From Blastobasis lacticolella (taxonomy: Eukaryota > Arthropoda > Insecta > Lepidoptera > Blastobasidae), in the NCBI GenBank assembly GCA_905147135.1, contig LR990053.1, positions 7,762,501 through 7,826,500 of the forward strand: a stretch of DNA of 64,000 bases. The letters run 5' to 3'. The notes below the pieces were generated by a model. The model did not search any database and was not told where the DNA came from. It saw only the letters and a list, made by a program, of their open reading frames with translations. The translations under genes and the position numbers were made by a program. Of the stretch, positions 10,700-22,639 are shown one piece after another; the stretch's first letter is position 1, and every line of letters starts with the position of its first letter.

Positions 10700-12940
10700 A
10701 TTCTTTCCCGAAGGGCACGATGAGTTGTTCCATTTGCTACGAACAAGTGCAACAACGCGGTATATCTCGTTAAAATTATCTATTTTAAAATAGGCGTTAA
10801 CTAACTCATAGCTACTTTAAGATGCGTACATATATACATTGGGATAGACAGGCGGGAAGCGACTATGTTTTATACTAAGTATAGATTACGTTTGTTTAAT
10901 TTAATTATTATTTCAGTACTAGAAATTACCTACGCATTAGCTAGCTGCACAAATGAGTCACAAGAGTGGCATATAAAACGATATGTACAGTGTATCTACG
11001 GGTAACAATATTGCTAGCAGAAACTCAAACGGTGGTTGGAACCATTGCTCATATATTCAGGTGAGACAATGCTTGTGGCTTAACAACCTTTATAGGTAGA
11101 TATATTTTTACATTGCTCTACAAGTACCTACTTTAATACCAAGCGAAGTATGAACTATTATGTGACAGTGACGAAAAGTTGGAATATAAACTGGAATATA
11201 AAATCTTGCTTATTGGAAATGTGTTAAATACATTGTTTTATTGGAAAATTTGTCAAAAAGCCGCATCTACTATAAACGTCGTTCTGTCACAGAGCGCTAC
11301 TACGTGGAGCGAAGCGTGGTCGAAGCGAGTGTGCCGCGGCAGCGGCCGGCGAGTGCCAGTACCAAATTAAAAAAATTTCGTAGTTGCATTTTCAAATCTG
11401 GCGCTCGTTTGTGAAATGACTCTTGCGGCTACGATTTGTGCGTTTCTTGAACGCTGGAGTAGTAGAATTTTCTTCAACATAACCTCAAAACATACTTTTC
11501 CGACTACCATTCAGGAATTGTGTACAATGCCTAAGAAATACATACATTTCCTAGGAAATGTGAATCTTCGACAAGACATTTCCTATTGGCTTTCCATTAC
11601 AATTCCTATGTTTCACACATTTCCGGTAACACATATAAAGATATCATAAAAATATAAAAAAAACTAACTTTCTTTATTACTCAAATTTTCACAATATGAG
11701 TAAAGGAAGGAAGTAATTTTGCCAGTAAGTTATAAATATAAATTATACTTGTGTTGGCGGTGGCTCGCTCATTATATATGTATTTTTCATACAATTCCCT
11801 TAGAACCCTAAGAAGATTGTACTTACCTAACACATAAGCTTTCATTCAGTAGAAGAATACTTTTCTTTACGATGTATTATTTTAGAGATATTAGCGAAAA
11901 ACCCAAAAGTTAAACCCCTCCCCCACTCCAGCTCGGGTCCTGAAGAGGGGACTTTTAGTATGTTCACTCCCGAAGCACCATAAATAAGTTTCTGAAGTAA
12001 TCGCTTATGAGCCATTCGTTGATTGGACTATATTTTTAATTTTATTTTACACACCTGCACCCACGGTAAGAGGGTGTTGGAGGGTGAAAGTTGCACAGAT
12101 TTCTTCACAGTCGTAATCCTAGCCTGCATACCAAACAGCTTTCTACCACTTCGGGAAGTACCGTTTAGATTAATTTTTATACAGACTTGCATCCCCTTTT
12201 TTAGGGCGTTGAAGGTTAAATGTCACACATTTTCAATTTTCCATTGTTTTGTTTGCAAATCCTAGCCCCCATAACAAACAGGTTATTAGGACCACGGGAA
12301 GAGGCTAAGGTTATGATGAGTATTTTACAAAGTATTTTAGTTAGAAAAATTAATTGTATATTTTATAAGCCTTCCTGAAAATTTGAGCTTTCTGTCATTA
12401 TCTAAACCGGGTCTGAAAAATCGACGAAAGGCTACGAGAAAAGGTAGCCAACTTTGCTCGGCTTGGACGGGGCATTCCCGTGCCCCCAGATAAGATAGAG
12501 GCGAGAAATGTACCTACTTAAAAGGTAGGAAACGAGAAATAATACCCTGTCATATTTAGCTGCCCGATCTTGTTGTGGAAGAGGCGCATGTTTAACTGTA
12601 GATATTGGAACTATGTCTATGAGTAGCACTTTAGCTACTGCTTATTTTTAAATGTCACTGTGGGACTAATCAAATATTTTCCTTACCTCACGTAAGTACT
12701 TTGTTTCGAAAACCTGTTGAATTTGTAGCAAAGCTAGCAGCGGGCCAGGGGGGATTCTCGCGCTTTCGACATTAGAATTCGACATTTTCTTTTGCCAGAA
12801 ACATCTGGTAAATAGCCACTGAATCTCTATTGCAAGCAAAACTTATTCTTATAGATTTTTACTAATCCTTTATTATCAAATATCGTTTTAAATTTAATTT
12901 TAAATACATATATTTAGCTAGAAAAAATTTCGAATTCAAG
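10700..12940. other. No gene seen; AT-rich sequence with a dispersed repeat
   Basis: No exon-like open frame. 11890-12420 carries the same style of repeat as 8030-8470 ('cacacctgcacccacggtaa', 'cttgcatcccctttttt'). 11280-11400 is mildly GC-rich ('gcgaagcgtggtcgaagcga') without clear function. Confidence 0.4.
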
Positions 12941-12944
12941 ATGT

Positions 12945-13110
12945 CACAGCGCGGGAATTAGGCCCCAGCGTACGCGTTTGGCGGCGAAGGCTTTCGGGGC
13001 GGATATCACCGGTTTGATCCCGATCGCGGTGGCGCGGCGGCGGTGGCGGTGGAAAACACACGCGCACAGAGTCGGTACGAAGTGCGACTTTTGCGGGTAT
13101 TTACTTAGTA
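12945..13110. promoter_or_regulatory. GC-rich island in putative NKCC intron
   Basis: A sharp CpG-rich block ('gcgtacgcgtttggcggcga', 'ggtggcgcggcggcggtggc') between long AT-rich stretches. No supported exon or TATA box. It could be a start region or a foreign GC-rich insertion. Function unknown. Confidence 0.25.
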
Positions 13111-13429
13111 ATTCGCTGTACGCGTTGACGAGTAATTAATGGATTTAGATCAAAGTTTGTATCGTGCATTCTTGATGGAACTCCATTGTATAATAGAATT
13201 AAAACACCTTTTTACACAACTTTCTATTGTATTAATAGTTCCACTTTGGATTAGTATTAATTTCAAACGTTTTAAATATTAAAACGGGTTCGTTTTCCGA
13301 AAAATAAATTGTAAATCAATGTTTACAAATTTTCTGGAAAATAACCGAACCTTAACATAATCACCGCGTACCTAATTTATATTCCAAAATTAAGTAAAAA
13401 ATTACACTTGACATTACGAGACACTGATC

Positions 13430-13560
13430 TCAGCGAAAGCCGTCACGGAAGTCAGATGGCAGTCGCTCCACTGTAATCATATGATCTGCGAAATCCTGGA
13501 TCATGTTAGCCCGACCCCGGGCTATCAACTGGGACATAACCGCCAAGATGATTATTATTT
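13430..13560 (+). repeat. SINE family A 3' fragment
   Basis: 'cacggaagtcagatggcagt', 'cgctccactgtaatcata', 'tgatctgcgaaatcctggat' and 'cataaccgccaagatgatta' are in the canonical order of the family A 3' half. 5'-truncated. Confidence 0.8.
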
Positions 13561-14137
13561 TTTTACACCACCAACTTAATTTCAATAACAAATTGGTAAT
13601 AGTAGCTTACAAAATATTGTATTTCAAATTAACACACCTACGATCACGGAACAGCAATACAATACGCCTCTTCAATTCCAGCTACGTACTTATATCCATT
13701 AAAGGACTGCCAGAAGGACATCTTTGTTAATCTAAGTCAGTAAGCAGTAGCTCAACATTTCACACCTATGATCAACTCAAGAACGTTAAACAATAATGTC
13801 CATACATACTCGTAAGAGACGCGTTCTGTTCTCGGAACGACATTGTTGTCAGTGTTTTCATTATTTATTAGGTTATACCTATTGATAATAGACGTAAATA
13901 AGTACTTAATAACGTCATTATGTTTTTAGCAAAATTAGAATAAAGTATAAAAATTAAATTAAAGAAAGATTAAATTTTAACTTTCAGCTTTTTTTTAGAA
14001 TAGAATAGAATATTATTTATTTGCTTAAAACATGGTTACAATGATAGGTCTTAAGATAATCATCACACAGTGGCTCTCACATGTTCAGCCAGTATTAACA
14101 GGCATGCAAACTTGTTCAGCATTAATGAACATGCACC

Positions 14138-15319
14138 TTAGGCTACCTTAAACTCTAAAAAATCCTTGACAGAATAAAAGGAGTGCTCCAATAGCCATTT
14201 ATACAAGTACTTTTTAAATTTGTTTATAGGCTGTTCTTTAATTGCCAGTGGAATTTTATTAAATATTGATATAGGTATCGAATAACATTGCTTCAAATAC
14301 AAAGTAGAATTTGGTGTAACTTCGTGTACAAGGCGAAATGGGTTTCGCGAATTTCTCAAAAATATATCCTTTGCAACTTTAAATAAGCTGCGGTGACCTC
14401 TAACAAACTTTGCGACCTCAAATATATACAAGCATGGAAGTGTTAGTACGTTTAGAGATCTAAATAGAGGACGACATGGTTCATACGGAGGCACTCTACA
14501 GATAGCTCGTATACATTTTTTTTGGACAACAAATGCCTTATTTATATCTGTGCTGTTTCCCCAAATCAACAATCCATACCGGAGCACAGATTCCACATAA
14601 CCATAATAAGCTGTAACGGCTGCATTTTTTGATGCTGATAATACTAACTTGTGCAGCGCATAAGAAAAACTGTTTAATCTATTACAAACACTGTTTACGT
14701 GATGCTTCCAATTTAGTAATTCGTCAACTGCTATTCCCAAAAACGTCACAACTTGAGTTTTTCTTAAAATTGTACCATTGATGTCAACATTATTCAATTC
14801 ATTGCATTTATTAAAATTTATGAAATTTGATTTGTCAATATTAATGTCTAAATTATTATCATTAGTCCATACTAAAATAGATTGAAGAACATTACGAATG
14901 TCATTTTTATGGTTATTTATTCCTAGTTTTTTATTTGTCGTCACTACAATCGAGAGGTCGTCAGCGAACAATATACTTTTATAATCATTTAATTCAATTA
15001 GGTCATTTATGTACAGGATAAATAATAAAGGTCCCAGTACGCTTCCTTGGGGAACACCTGAGTTATTACCCCTATAGTCTGATCTATGATTTTGTAGCAC
15101 CTGTTTATCATTTAGTTTTGATATCTCAACGCATTGCTGCCTATCTTCTAAGTAGGATTTTATCCAACTTAGAGCTGGCCCTCTAACTCCATTGCTTTCT
15201 AATTTCGATAACAGCAATTTATGAGAAACTAAGTCGAAAGCTTTGGTCATATCGAAAAATAATGCACTGACAAAGTACTGTTCATTAAATGCTCTTAGAA
15301 TTTCTGTTATGAGACTCAC
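14138..15319 (-). pseudogene. LINE ORF2 C-part: reverse transcriptase palm and C-terminal region
   Basis: 393 codons continuing the previous frame. Motif A is FFDMTKAFDLVSH (residues about 21-33), then SGVPQGSVLGPLLFILYIND (about 87-106) and the catalytic FADDLSIVV (118-126). Thumb and C-terminal segments follow, including WGNSTDINKAFVVQKKCIRA. Catalytic Asp residues are present, so only the frame break and missing 5' part inactivate it. There is no RNase H domain. The codon usage is AT-rich like its surroundings. Confidence 0.9.
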
Positions 15320-16254
15320 GCAGCATGCGTGGTAGACTTATTCTTCTGGAAGCCATATTGACATTTGTGGATAACATTATATTTTCCAAAAAAACTTGTC
15401 AACCTGCTATGCATTACCTTCTCGAAAATTTTTGAAAAAATTGGTATCAACGTGATAGGCCTATAATTACCCATTGAAGTTCTATCTTTCTTTTTGTACA
15501 AAGGCTTTACAATAGACTTTTTAAGCCTTTCTGGGAAGACTCCTGTCTCCATAGACAGATTTACTAGGTATGCAAGCACCTCACTAATCTCAACCTTGCA
15601 TTCTTTTATAATTTGCGTAGAGATACCGTCATAACCTTCCGCGTTGGTATTGTTCAATGACATAATAACTTTTGTAATATCATTTGCGGTAACAGGATTG
15701 AGATATATTGTGTCATTTACTTTGCTTTTATTTTTTGTTAATTTTAAATTTGGATTTTGTTTATTACTCAAAGTTATAAAATAATTATTAAACGCTTCAG
15801 CTATGTCAATTCCTTCTAGTAATTGATTACCATTATTGTCAATTTTTTCTATGTACCTATTTCTAAGTGTGCCATTTAGCTCATTATTAATAATCTGCCA
15901 TGTAGATTTACTTTTATTCTTACTACTAGCTAAGTATTTTTGATTTTGCTTTCTTTTTGAATGCGATATACATTTTTTGAACACTTTATTGTATTCGAGA
16001 TATGTTTTTTTTGTCACTTTATTTTTGTCCTTATAATACTTATATCGCAAAACCCTTTTTTTAAGGCTGCTTACTTTAAGGCCTTTGGTTATCCATTTTA
16101 ACTTAGTAGTTGTATTTTTTGTTATTTTAACTGTTGGGAAACATTGGTTGTACAGTAAGCAGAACAGATCATGAAATTCATCAAAAGCTGTATTAAGGTC
16201 TGTTTCACTGTATACTTGATGGAATGATAATTGACTTAGGTAGCCCTTAAACAA
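15316..16254 (-). pseudogene. LINE ORF2 N-part: linker and fingers of reverse transcriptase
   Basis: 312 codons. A Lys/Asn-rich linker is followed by the RT0-RT1 region with TNAEGYDGISTQIIKE, VFPERLKKSIVKPLYKKKD and GNYRPITLIPIFSKIFEKVM, ending in QYGFQKNKSTTHA. These are hallmark blocks of CR1/Jockey-group reverse transcriptases. The frame stops after THAA, where the neighbouring frame takes over within four bases, consistent with loss of a single base near 15317. The first Met marks only the frame start, since the true ORF would begin upstream with an endonuclease. Confidence 0.88.
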
Positions 16255-16954
16255 CTTTATGTTATCTTGCGAGTAACATTTGTTGTATGTATTGTTTTAA
16301 ATGTTTAATTCCTTATACTAATATTTTTTATGGGCGTGTAAGTAATTTCATTACAGCGATGTGAAAGTTAACTCACGATCTACTTGGTAGGTATAGGTTC
16401 TTCCCCGTACCCGAGAACTCTTTTTGGTCAGGCAGGCCATTATCGTTTTATGATTGGTTACGTTAATGACTGGGCTGGTGTTTAAAATTCAGAATTACTA
16501 TTGACAACTACAGACTTAGATGTAAAGAGCGTGCTACATAAGTAGTTTTATGCGCACCGTTATGACACGAGCGAGGAAAAGACGTTAAATACTTTCATTT
16601 TCCTATTCTTTCTTATTCATCAGTCCGAAGACAAAGATATTGCGGCAAACACGTTACAAAGATCTCGTATTTGGCGGCATAGTTGTGAATTGTTTCTAAC
16701 TAGTTTCATTGTATTTGTCTGTGTCGGATGCGTTTGAAACTTATTAAATATCGTCCTATAAACATGTAGACAAATTTTTGAAAAATACTTCAATCCTGGC
16801 TAGAGCGACTCGCGTGCGGAGGGTACCGATTCCTCCGCCAGCTGGGCACCGTTAGGCGCTGCCCTAATAAGTAAAGGCCGTGCGACCATGGTCGTACGAC
16901 GGACGTCGCCCGACCACCAGACCTCAGAACCGCCCGTCGCACGACCGTTGCACG

Positions 16955-17400
16955 TTAGAACAGTGTCTTAATCAAATAGTTAACTTCGTTACCTAGTCGC
17001 TTATACGTTACTAAAAAAGGTAACTTCGTTAAACGTTAAAGGGTTACATTTCGGAAGGATTAAACTAAGTTATATCGTTAATCAGTTAACATGTGATAGA
17101 CATTGCATTTTTGCGACTTTGCTTTTATGATCTACTTATAAAAACTGTTGGTTTTAGAGTGCAATTCAAACCAAAATGGAGTCAATCACCATCTGGTACA
17201 GTGGGTAGTTAGTGGGGTGCCGCCTTGCGGTGACCACAGACGTATTTTTGGAATATGATCGCCGCTCACTACTTTTAGGTGAATAGTAGGTACTCAATTA
17301 ACGATTAATTGACGAGTCCGTTAACATTCTTCAAAGTTAATACGTTAGTCCAAATGTTAACTTCGTTAATTAACGATGAACGGTCTTGTTCCAGCTCTGT
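16955..17400 (-). repeat. Dispersed repeat rich in GTTAAC/GTTAATTAACG motifs
   Basis: Read on the minus strand from 17400 it begins 'cagagctggaacaagaccgt' and contains 'taattaacgaagttaac', then 'ctactattcacctaaaag'. This order is shared with 37882-38130 (plus strand). A second GTTAAC-rich block lies at 16970-17095. Probably a MITE family. Its ends are not fixed. Confidence 0.6.
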
Positions 17401-17460
17401 AGGGGGGTAGGGGTAAAGTAGGGGAACGCGAACGAAGTCGCGCCCACTACGGTCCACTAG
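17401..17460 (+). mobile_element. Helitron-like 3' terminus
   Basis: 'ggggtaggggtaaagtaggg', 'gcgaacgaagtcgcgcccac' and 'ggtccactag' followed by T: the CTRR-type 3' end of Helitrons inserted before a T. Only the end is recognised. Confidence 0.65.
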
Positions 17461-17639
17461 TTTAATATATTTTAGGTAAAACGTCGCACGTTTAACTCTT
17501 TATACCACGGAAATCACGGAATATTATAAACGAATTAAACGCGGTTTTTCTCGTACAAAAGACATCAACGCGGTATCATCGGCACAAATAGTAGTTCAAG
17601 TGGTTACTAAGAGTTATTCATGTATTTAGATACGATTAC

Positions 17640-17935
17640 GTAGCAACTTTGCAAGGGACCTATTTAGTTTATGCTATGAGTCACTTTTTATGGTATCATG
17701 GTAAACCAAGGAACCCTTATAGTTTCGCCATGTCCGTCTATCCGTCCGTCCTCGCTTCATCTAAAAAACTATTGGTACTAGAGAACGGAATTGGGATGGT
17801 TATAACTCATACCGTCAAAGCTGGAAAACAAAATATTTTAAAAACCCTTGCTTGGGTACCTCCCCTACACGTAAAGCGGGGGATGAATTGTTCTTTTCGC
17901 GTATAGTCCATTGTATGAGTTGTCGTTGAGAAGTT
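17640..17935 (+). repeat. Dispersed noncoding repeat
   Basis: Contains 'cttatagtttcgccatgtcc', 'gtctatccgtccgtcctcgc' and 'gggtacctcccctacacgta', phrases I associate with a widespread lepidopteran repeat, though the element class is unknown to me. The 85-codon open frame across it is not supported as a gene. Confidence 0.45.
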
Positions 17936-17942
17936 TTTTTTT

Positions 17943-18020
17943 TTATGTTATACGGCAGACAAACAAGCAAGCGGGCCACCAGATGGAAAGTGGTCAACGC
18001 CGCCTATGGACATCACCTTT
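17943..18020 (-). repeat. Dispersed repeat stub (CATCAGGTGGGCC family)
   Basis: 'cggcagacaaacaagcaagc', 'gggccaccagatggaaagtg' and 'gccgcctatggacatcacc' are the inverted equivalent of the 3' part of the copy at 22.64-22.88 kb. Confidence 0.6.
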
Positions 18021-18835
18021 TGAAATAATTTAGGGTATCTAAAGAACGTTGTTCTTGCTGAACGTTTTTCTATAAACGTTGCACGTAGCACGACACGACT
18101 AGGACGATTTTTTAATAATGGATTCTAGAACTGTTAATTAAAGAGGTAAGTTTAAAGTCTACAAAAATTATTTATTTATTTATTTTGGGATTTAGATTTC
18201 AGAAAGTTCCAAAAGATGCCACTTACTGTTGCTCAAGTTGCTCAGGCGGATCAGGGGCAAACTCTACGTGAGATGGCTTTTCTATACAGTCTAAAGATTT
18301 GCACTTTAGTTAGTGGTATAGTAAGACTGAACTGTTTACGCGACGACCGGGTAGGGGAAGAATAAAGAAATAACCTTTCCGTTACCTATATTATATGTTC
18401 GACTGGCATTGTCTGTGCTTCGGTACGTCCCCTTGACGTTTTTTTTTTTTGGTATTGGTATACTTAATCGGTAGAGACTATAGTAATATTGCGGGTTTAA
18501 ATAAGTAAAGTGAACATATGCCCGAACATACAGGATGGGTGCCCGTTTTGAAATTCACCATTATAATGTATCAGTAAACATTTTAATTAATCAGCTAAAG
18601 TGTAAGGTTGATCAGTTAGGGTCCATGCGACGTGACATTATGTTCTATCCATATCCACTTCAGCGAACATACAATATGGGTCAATGTGGGTATGTCGCTT
18701 GACGTGGCTGGGGTGCGGTGATGCTGTAGTTTAATCAAGTAATAGAACCACTGATGGATATCTTCCATTTACCTGTCGTGTCATGACTTAATATAACTTG
18801 AAATACCGCTAAAATGTACGATTATAATAATATGG

Positions 18836-19190
18836 AGCGTAGGAGGCCGAGTGGTTACCGTATCAAACACGTAAGCGAGAGGAACCGGGTTCAAATCCCA
18901 CCGCAGCCATGTCCACCAATGACTCTTTCCGAATTATGTACATTAGTTGAATACCAACCGATGCTTTTACGGTAAGGGAAAACATCGTGATGAAACCTGC
19001 ACATTCGGCTGAATGTGTAACCATGATCCAATCTGGTCAGGTCCCCTGGTCACGGAGGTCAGATGGCAGTCGCTCCACTGTCATTACCTAATCTGCCAAA
19101 TCTTGGATCATGGTCAAGGCGGACCCTGGGTCTTCGTGCGCGAGAGCATAGCCGGCATATTAACGCCAAGATAATTATTCTTTTACGATG
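18836..19190 (+). repeat. Full-length tRNA-derived SINE, family A
   Basis: The tRNA-like head carries an A-box-like 'ggccgagtggttaccg' and a clear B box GGTTCAAATCC (18888-18898), giving an internal RNA polymerase III promoter. The body has 'gaaacctgcacattcggctg' and 'ggtcagatggcagtcgctcc'. The 3' tail is 'gcggaccctgggtcttcg' then 'attaacgccaagataatta'. About 350 bp. The 3' tail is shared with an RTE LINE in this window (40.97 kb), which suggests that LINE supplied the retrotransposition machinery. Confidence 0.85.
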
Positions 19191-19312
19191 ATAATAATAC
19201 AAACATCGGCGGTAATGACATCGGCCCGATGTCATTGGGCAGTTCGGTATCGCAGTGTTGTCTAAGTCGCACGCGTGTGAGTAAAGTGTGTGAGTAAAAT
19301 AAAGAGTACCTA

Positions 19313-19429
19313 AATACGAAGCCATAACTAGCCGATGTGCATTATTTAGTTATTTACATGGAGTTTTTTTTTATATGTGGTATAAAATTCCTCCAAATAA
19401 TGCACATCGACTAGTTTCAGCTTCGTATT
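19313..19429. mobile_element. Short hairpin MITE
   Basis: Two 35-bp arms (19313-19347 and 19395-19429) are inverted copies with a few mismatches, both including 'cgatgtgcattattt', around a 47-bp AT-rich loop. There is no coding capacity. No target duplication could be assigned. Confidence 0.7.
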
Positions 19430-21740
19430 AAGATAATTAGCGGTAAATAATTACTGGTGTGTCGGTGACGTGTGACTGCAATAATTGATTAGATTTCTTT
19501 AGTCAAAAAATTCACTGTAATTTTCATTTTAAATCTTTAGTGCTGTTTAGTTTTCATAGAGGTATGTGGGTCATGTATTAAAAGAATAATTAATGTGGAA
19601 GAAGCAAGGGAACTGTCCGGTCTCTGTCTAGCCCTGAGGGACAAGGCTTGATGTTATGTTTATATGTATTTATTTTATTTATTTATTTATGTATGTGGTA
19701 GGATTATTGAAAAAAAATACATAACACTCTAACGCCCGCATCCCGCAGTCCCAAGGATAGGTATGTAGGCAGAGACCATCGAGTACCACAGTACGACCCC
19801 TCCCTTAATACTCAATATTTTTGAATTTATTGTTATAGCGGCAATAGAAACACACATTCCATGAAAACAAGTCATCATCATCATCATCAGGAAAGCGGAC
19901 CCTGGCAGAAGCGCAAACGTCTTTGGCGCAAGTGTACTAGATCTGACGGAAGACACTGCTTTATTTCGTTGGTGTATAATCTACTATTTTTACAGAAAGT
20001 CGTACCTATTATAGCGAACAAATTATATCGATAAACAAAGTAGTAGGTAAGCCAAAAAAAAAAGTAATACTTAAACTAAAAACCCTACTACTACTCTTAA
20101 AACTGACAAATAATAAACAAACAGATATTTTTACAACATTGTTTACAACCAACATAGATCATAAAATAACATAACAAAATTGTTTAAAAATTAATAATAA
20201 ATTAACAAGCAGATTGTTGTAAGGACATATGTTTGTATAGATATACCAACACATTAATTAAAACTTAAAAGCAGGCGGGACTCATATTGGTATAAGAACT
20301 TACGGTTAGATATTTTATAGCAATGTAGAATATAGAGTAGTCTTGTTAACTCTATATGTATTTACATTACATATTATAAACTTAACAAGAATACGTATTC
20401 TTGTTGATTTAGTTATGCACAACAATAAACTTTTTGGTTTCCGGAGTATATGTATACCTAAATCAAAACTAAACGTAAAAATAAAGTAAATAGACTTATG
20501 TGTTACAAATGCTGTATGCTATGTAACAAGAAGAATAACGCAGTACATTGCAGAGCCGGGATTATCTCCCAGTGGGTTTCTTCCAGAACCTTATTCATAA
20601 CTTTTCCTCTTTATAATATTAATATAGATATAGAAGTATATGTTTGTGTAGATGTTTTTATCAGACATTTTAAAAGTAGGTATTTTCCGGTTTTCCGTTT
20701 CGTCAATCGTCCCGTGACAATGATGCCGCGACTGCGTCGAAAGGAAGAAAAGCGATTGGAAATATTTCGAAGAATTAAACGCCACACTCGTCAAAATATT
20801 AGGTTATTTGTAAATGAAGGTACCTTCGCGGTAAGAGATCGTAAGTATTTACAATTCAAGCCACAACAAATTTATACCTAATTATCCGCCTTGATCTTAA
20901 GTGCAGACGCAGACGTAAATTTATTTCAGCAAGGCCTCTGTAATATTACTACAGCTATGTCCTTAAGTGACGTTTAGTGCATGGCCAAACACAAACCGCG
21001 TCATTCAGTATTATTACATGGCCTTTTTCCTGATCATCATCAGGGTCTTCCCTTGAGTCTTCCTTATTTGATAAAATGTTCACGCAAAAGGGAAAAATAA
21101 TAATTTTCCCTTTCGGCAGGCAATTTACATGTGTCACATCTGAGACAATGCTATGACGACTTAAACTACATAGTTCGTCATTACTATTACAGTGCGGAAA
21201 TAGCAGGTATTACCAGCAGGTATGCTATAGTATAGTAAAAATTATATTAGTACAATATTCCAAACATTACATGAAAGAAAGACTGTTTGTGAAATATTGT
21301 TCGCGAATATTATTTAGTGGGAACGAATAGAATTTATAGCGGGAGTAGTAATGAAAAATACTCGGAAGAACTGGCGGAAGCTTGTGTATGTTTAATTTTC
21401 ACAGATGATAAACAACGGTTGGCGGCGCGGGCTCGATAGTCTTAAATTAATAAACATCTGTGGTGGTACTCACAGGCGTTATCTCGGATGCCTTAAGGTG
21501 ATATCGATAATTAATCTACGCCAATTAAACAGATAGAGATATAGGTACTCATCATCGCCTCGAGAACACCTATTTGAAAATATCTTTGCCTTTGCGATGA
21601 CGATTGACTACAAATTTGCGATACGGCTCGTGCTGTTTGGCTTTCAGTTGTTAGTCATGGAAATTTGTAAGTACTCGTAGGTACCTATTATACTTGTAGC
21701 TGGGCTGGGCTGTATGAACTGTGTCAAGTGTATATGGCAG
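19430..21740. other. No gene supported; AT-rich sequence
   Basis: Contains an RTE-like tail near 19870-19910 ('catcatcatcatcatcagga', 'aagcggaccctggcag') and a perfect palindrome at 20384-20405. A 127-codon frame at 20498-20881 has an Arg/Lys-rich end but no recognisable domain and AT-driven codons, so it is not called. Confidence 0.4.
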
Positions 21741-21744
21741 ATAG

Positions 21745-21948
21745 TATAAAACAAAGTCGCTTCCGTCCCTATGTATGTGTCTTTGTATGTATCTATGTAC
21801 GCTTAGATTTTTTAAACACCGCAACGGATTTTAATGCGGTTTTTAGCATTACATAGAGTGATTCAAGAGGAAGGTTTATACGCAAGAAAAATGGGTAGGT
21901 AGGGGTAAAGAAGGTGTACGCGAACGAAGTCGCGCCAGGTCCAGTAGT
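21745..21948 (+). mobile_element. Helitron-like nonautonomous element
   Basis: Ordered phrases: 'aaacaaagtcgcttccgtcc', 'ctatgtacgcttagattt', 'caacggattttaatgcggtt', 'agaggaaggtttatacgc', 'gcgaacgaagtcgcgcca' and 'ccagtag'. It parallels copies at 23.33, 26.85 and 30.94 kb. The 3' CTAG is mutated here. Confidence 0.7.
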
Positions 21949-22189
21949 GAGATATAATATGTAGATAGATATTCGTTATACTGGCTGCCGCCGTAGCTTC
22001 GTAAAATTCAGTTTGAATGGCGTAACCTACGATTTACGAAATAATAAACGGTTGTATCTATAAATCTTCATTTAAATTGGCACGACCTGACAAACGTCCA
22101 AATACCTACAGATGTACAATAGTTTCGCTATTGTATTTGTTAAATTACTAAAAACACCTAGGAATTTTAATAATCTGTAATATAAGTAA

Positions 22190-22495
22190 AAATCTATTTC
22201 TGTGCGTTAGTCTCCGTAAAACTCGAAAACGACTGGACAGATTTCAATAATTGTTTTTTGTTCTGTTGGTTATAAGACAGAGGTGGTTTCAAAGGGTAGG
22301 TAGGAGTAAAGAGGATGTCGGTGTAGGGTAGATGTAGGGTAGGTGTTGAGCTGGTGTAGGTTGGGTCTGGGGTGGGTGTAGGTTAGGGGTAGAGTATGGA
22401 AAAGTAGGGTAGAGTAGGGTGGTGGTAGGATAGGGTGGGAGTAGGTATAAAGTAGAGTAGGAGTAGGTATAGAGTAGGGTAGGGTAGGAGCATCC
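22190..22495 (+). mobile_element. Helitron-like fragment with expanded GTAGGGTAGG minisatellite
   Basis: 'aaactcgaaaacgactggac' and 'agaggtggtttcaaagggta' lead into about 190 bp of degenerate GTAGGG/GTAGGTGTAGGG units (22290-22490). The same repeats sit near the 3' end of the other Helitron-like copies but are much longer here. The usual terminal 'gcgaacgaagtcgcg' is missing. Confidence 0.6.
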
Positions 22496-22496
22496 T

Positions 22497-22605
22497 CACT
22501 TCGGCGGGTCTTGAGCATTCTCAAGTTATAGGCCGTTGGCTGTCGCATTCGACTCTATCGCTTTCTGGACCTCTAGTGGGACCTCTTTTCCGACTGGGGA
22601 AGTAC
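22497..22605 (-). mobile_element. RTE LINE C-terminal fragment
   Basis: 'ggccgttggctgtcgcattc', 'gactctatcgctttctgg' and 'gggacctcttttccgact' parallel the segment of the RTE copy at 59.15-59.24 kb that encodes the RPKKRWIDIAESNARANG block. Short and mutated. Confidence 0.6.
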
Positions 22606-22639
22606 CTCCACCTTACAGAATATCGCAGCTAAATAATAC

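Larger units (their letters stand above)
13988..16265 (-). mobile_element. CR1/Jockey-type LINE, 5'-truncated, one frame break
   Basis: A minus-strand non-LTR retrotransposon in the putative NKCC intron. It lacks the endonuclease and begins in the linker before the reverse transcriptase. The coding part is two adjoining frames (16254-15316 and 15319-14138). After the second stop comes a short 3' UTR ending in a repeat of 'attct' units and an A run near 13988. The long open frames show it is a recent insertion. A 6-bp AACTTT at each side may be target duplication but is too short to rely on. Confidence 0.88.

Noticed and set aside
17649..17906. 85-codon plus-strand frame
   Set aside because: It lies wholly in a dispersed repeat and shows no domain.
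20498..20881. 127-codon frame with Cys-rich start and Arg-rich end
   Set aside because: No domain recognised, weak start context, and AT-driven composition. Insufficient evidence for a gene.
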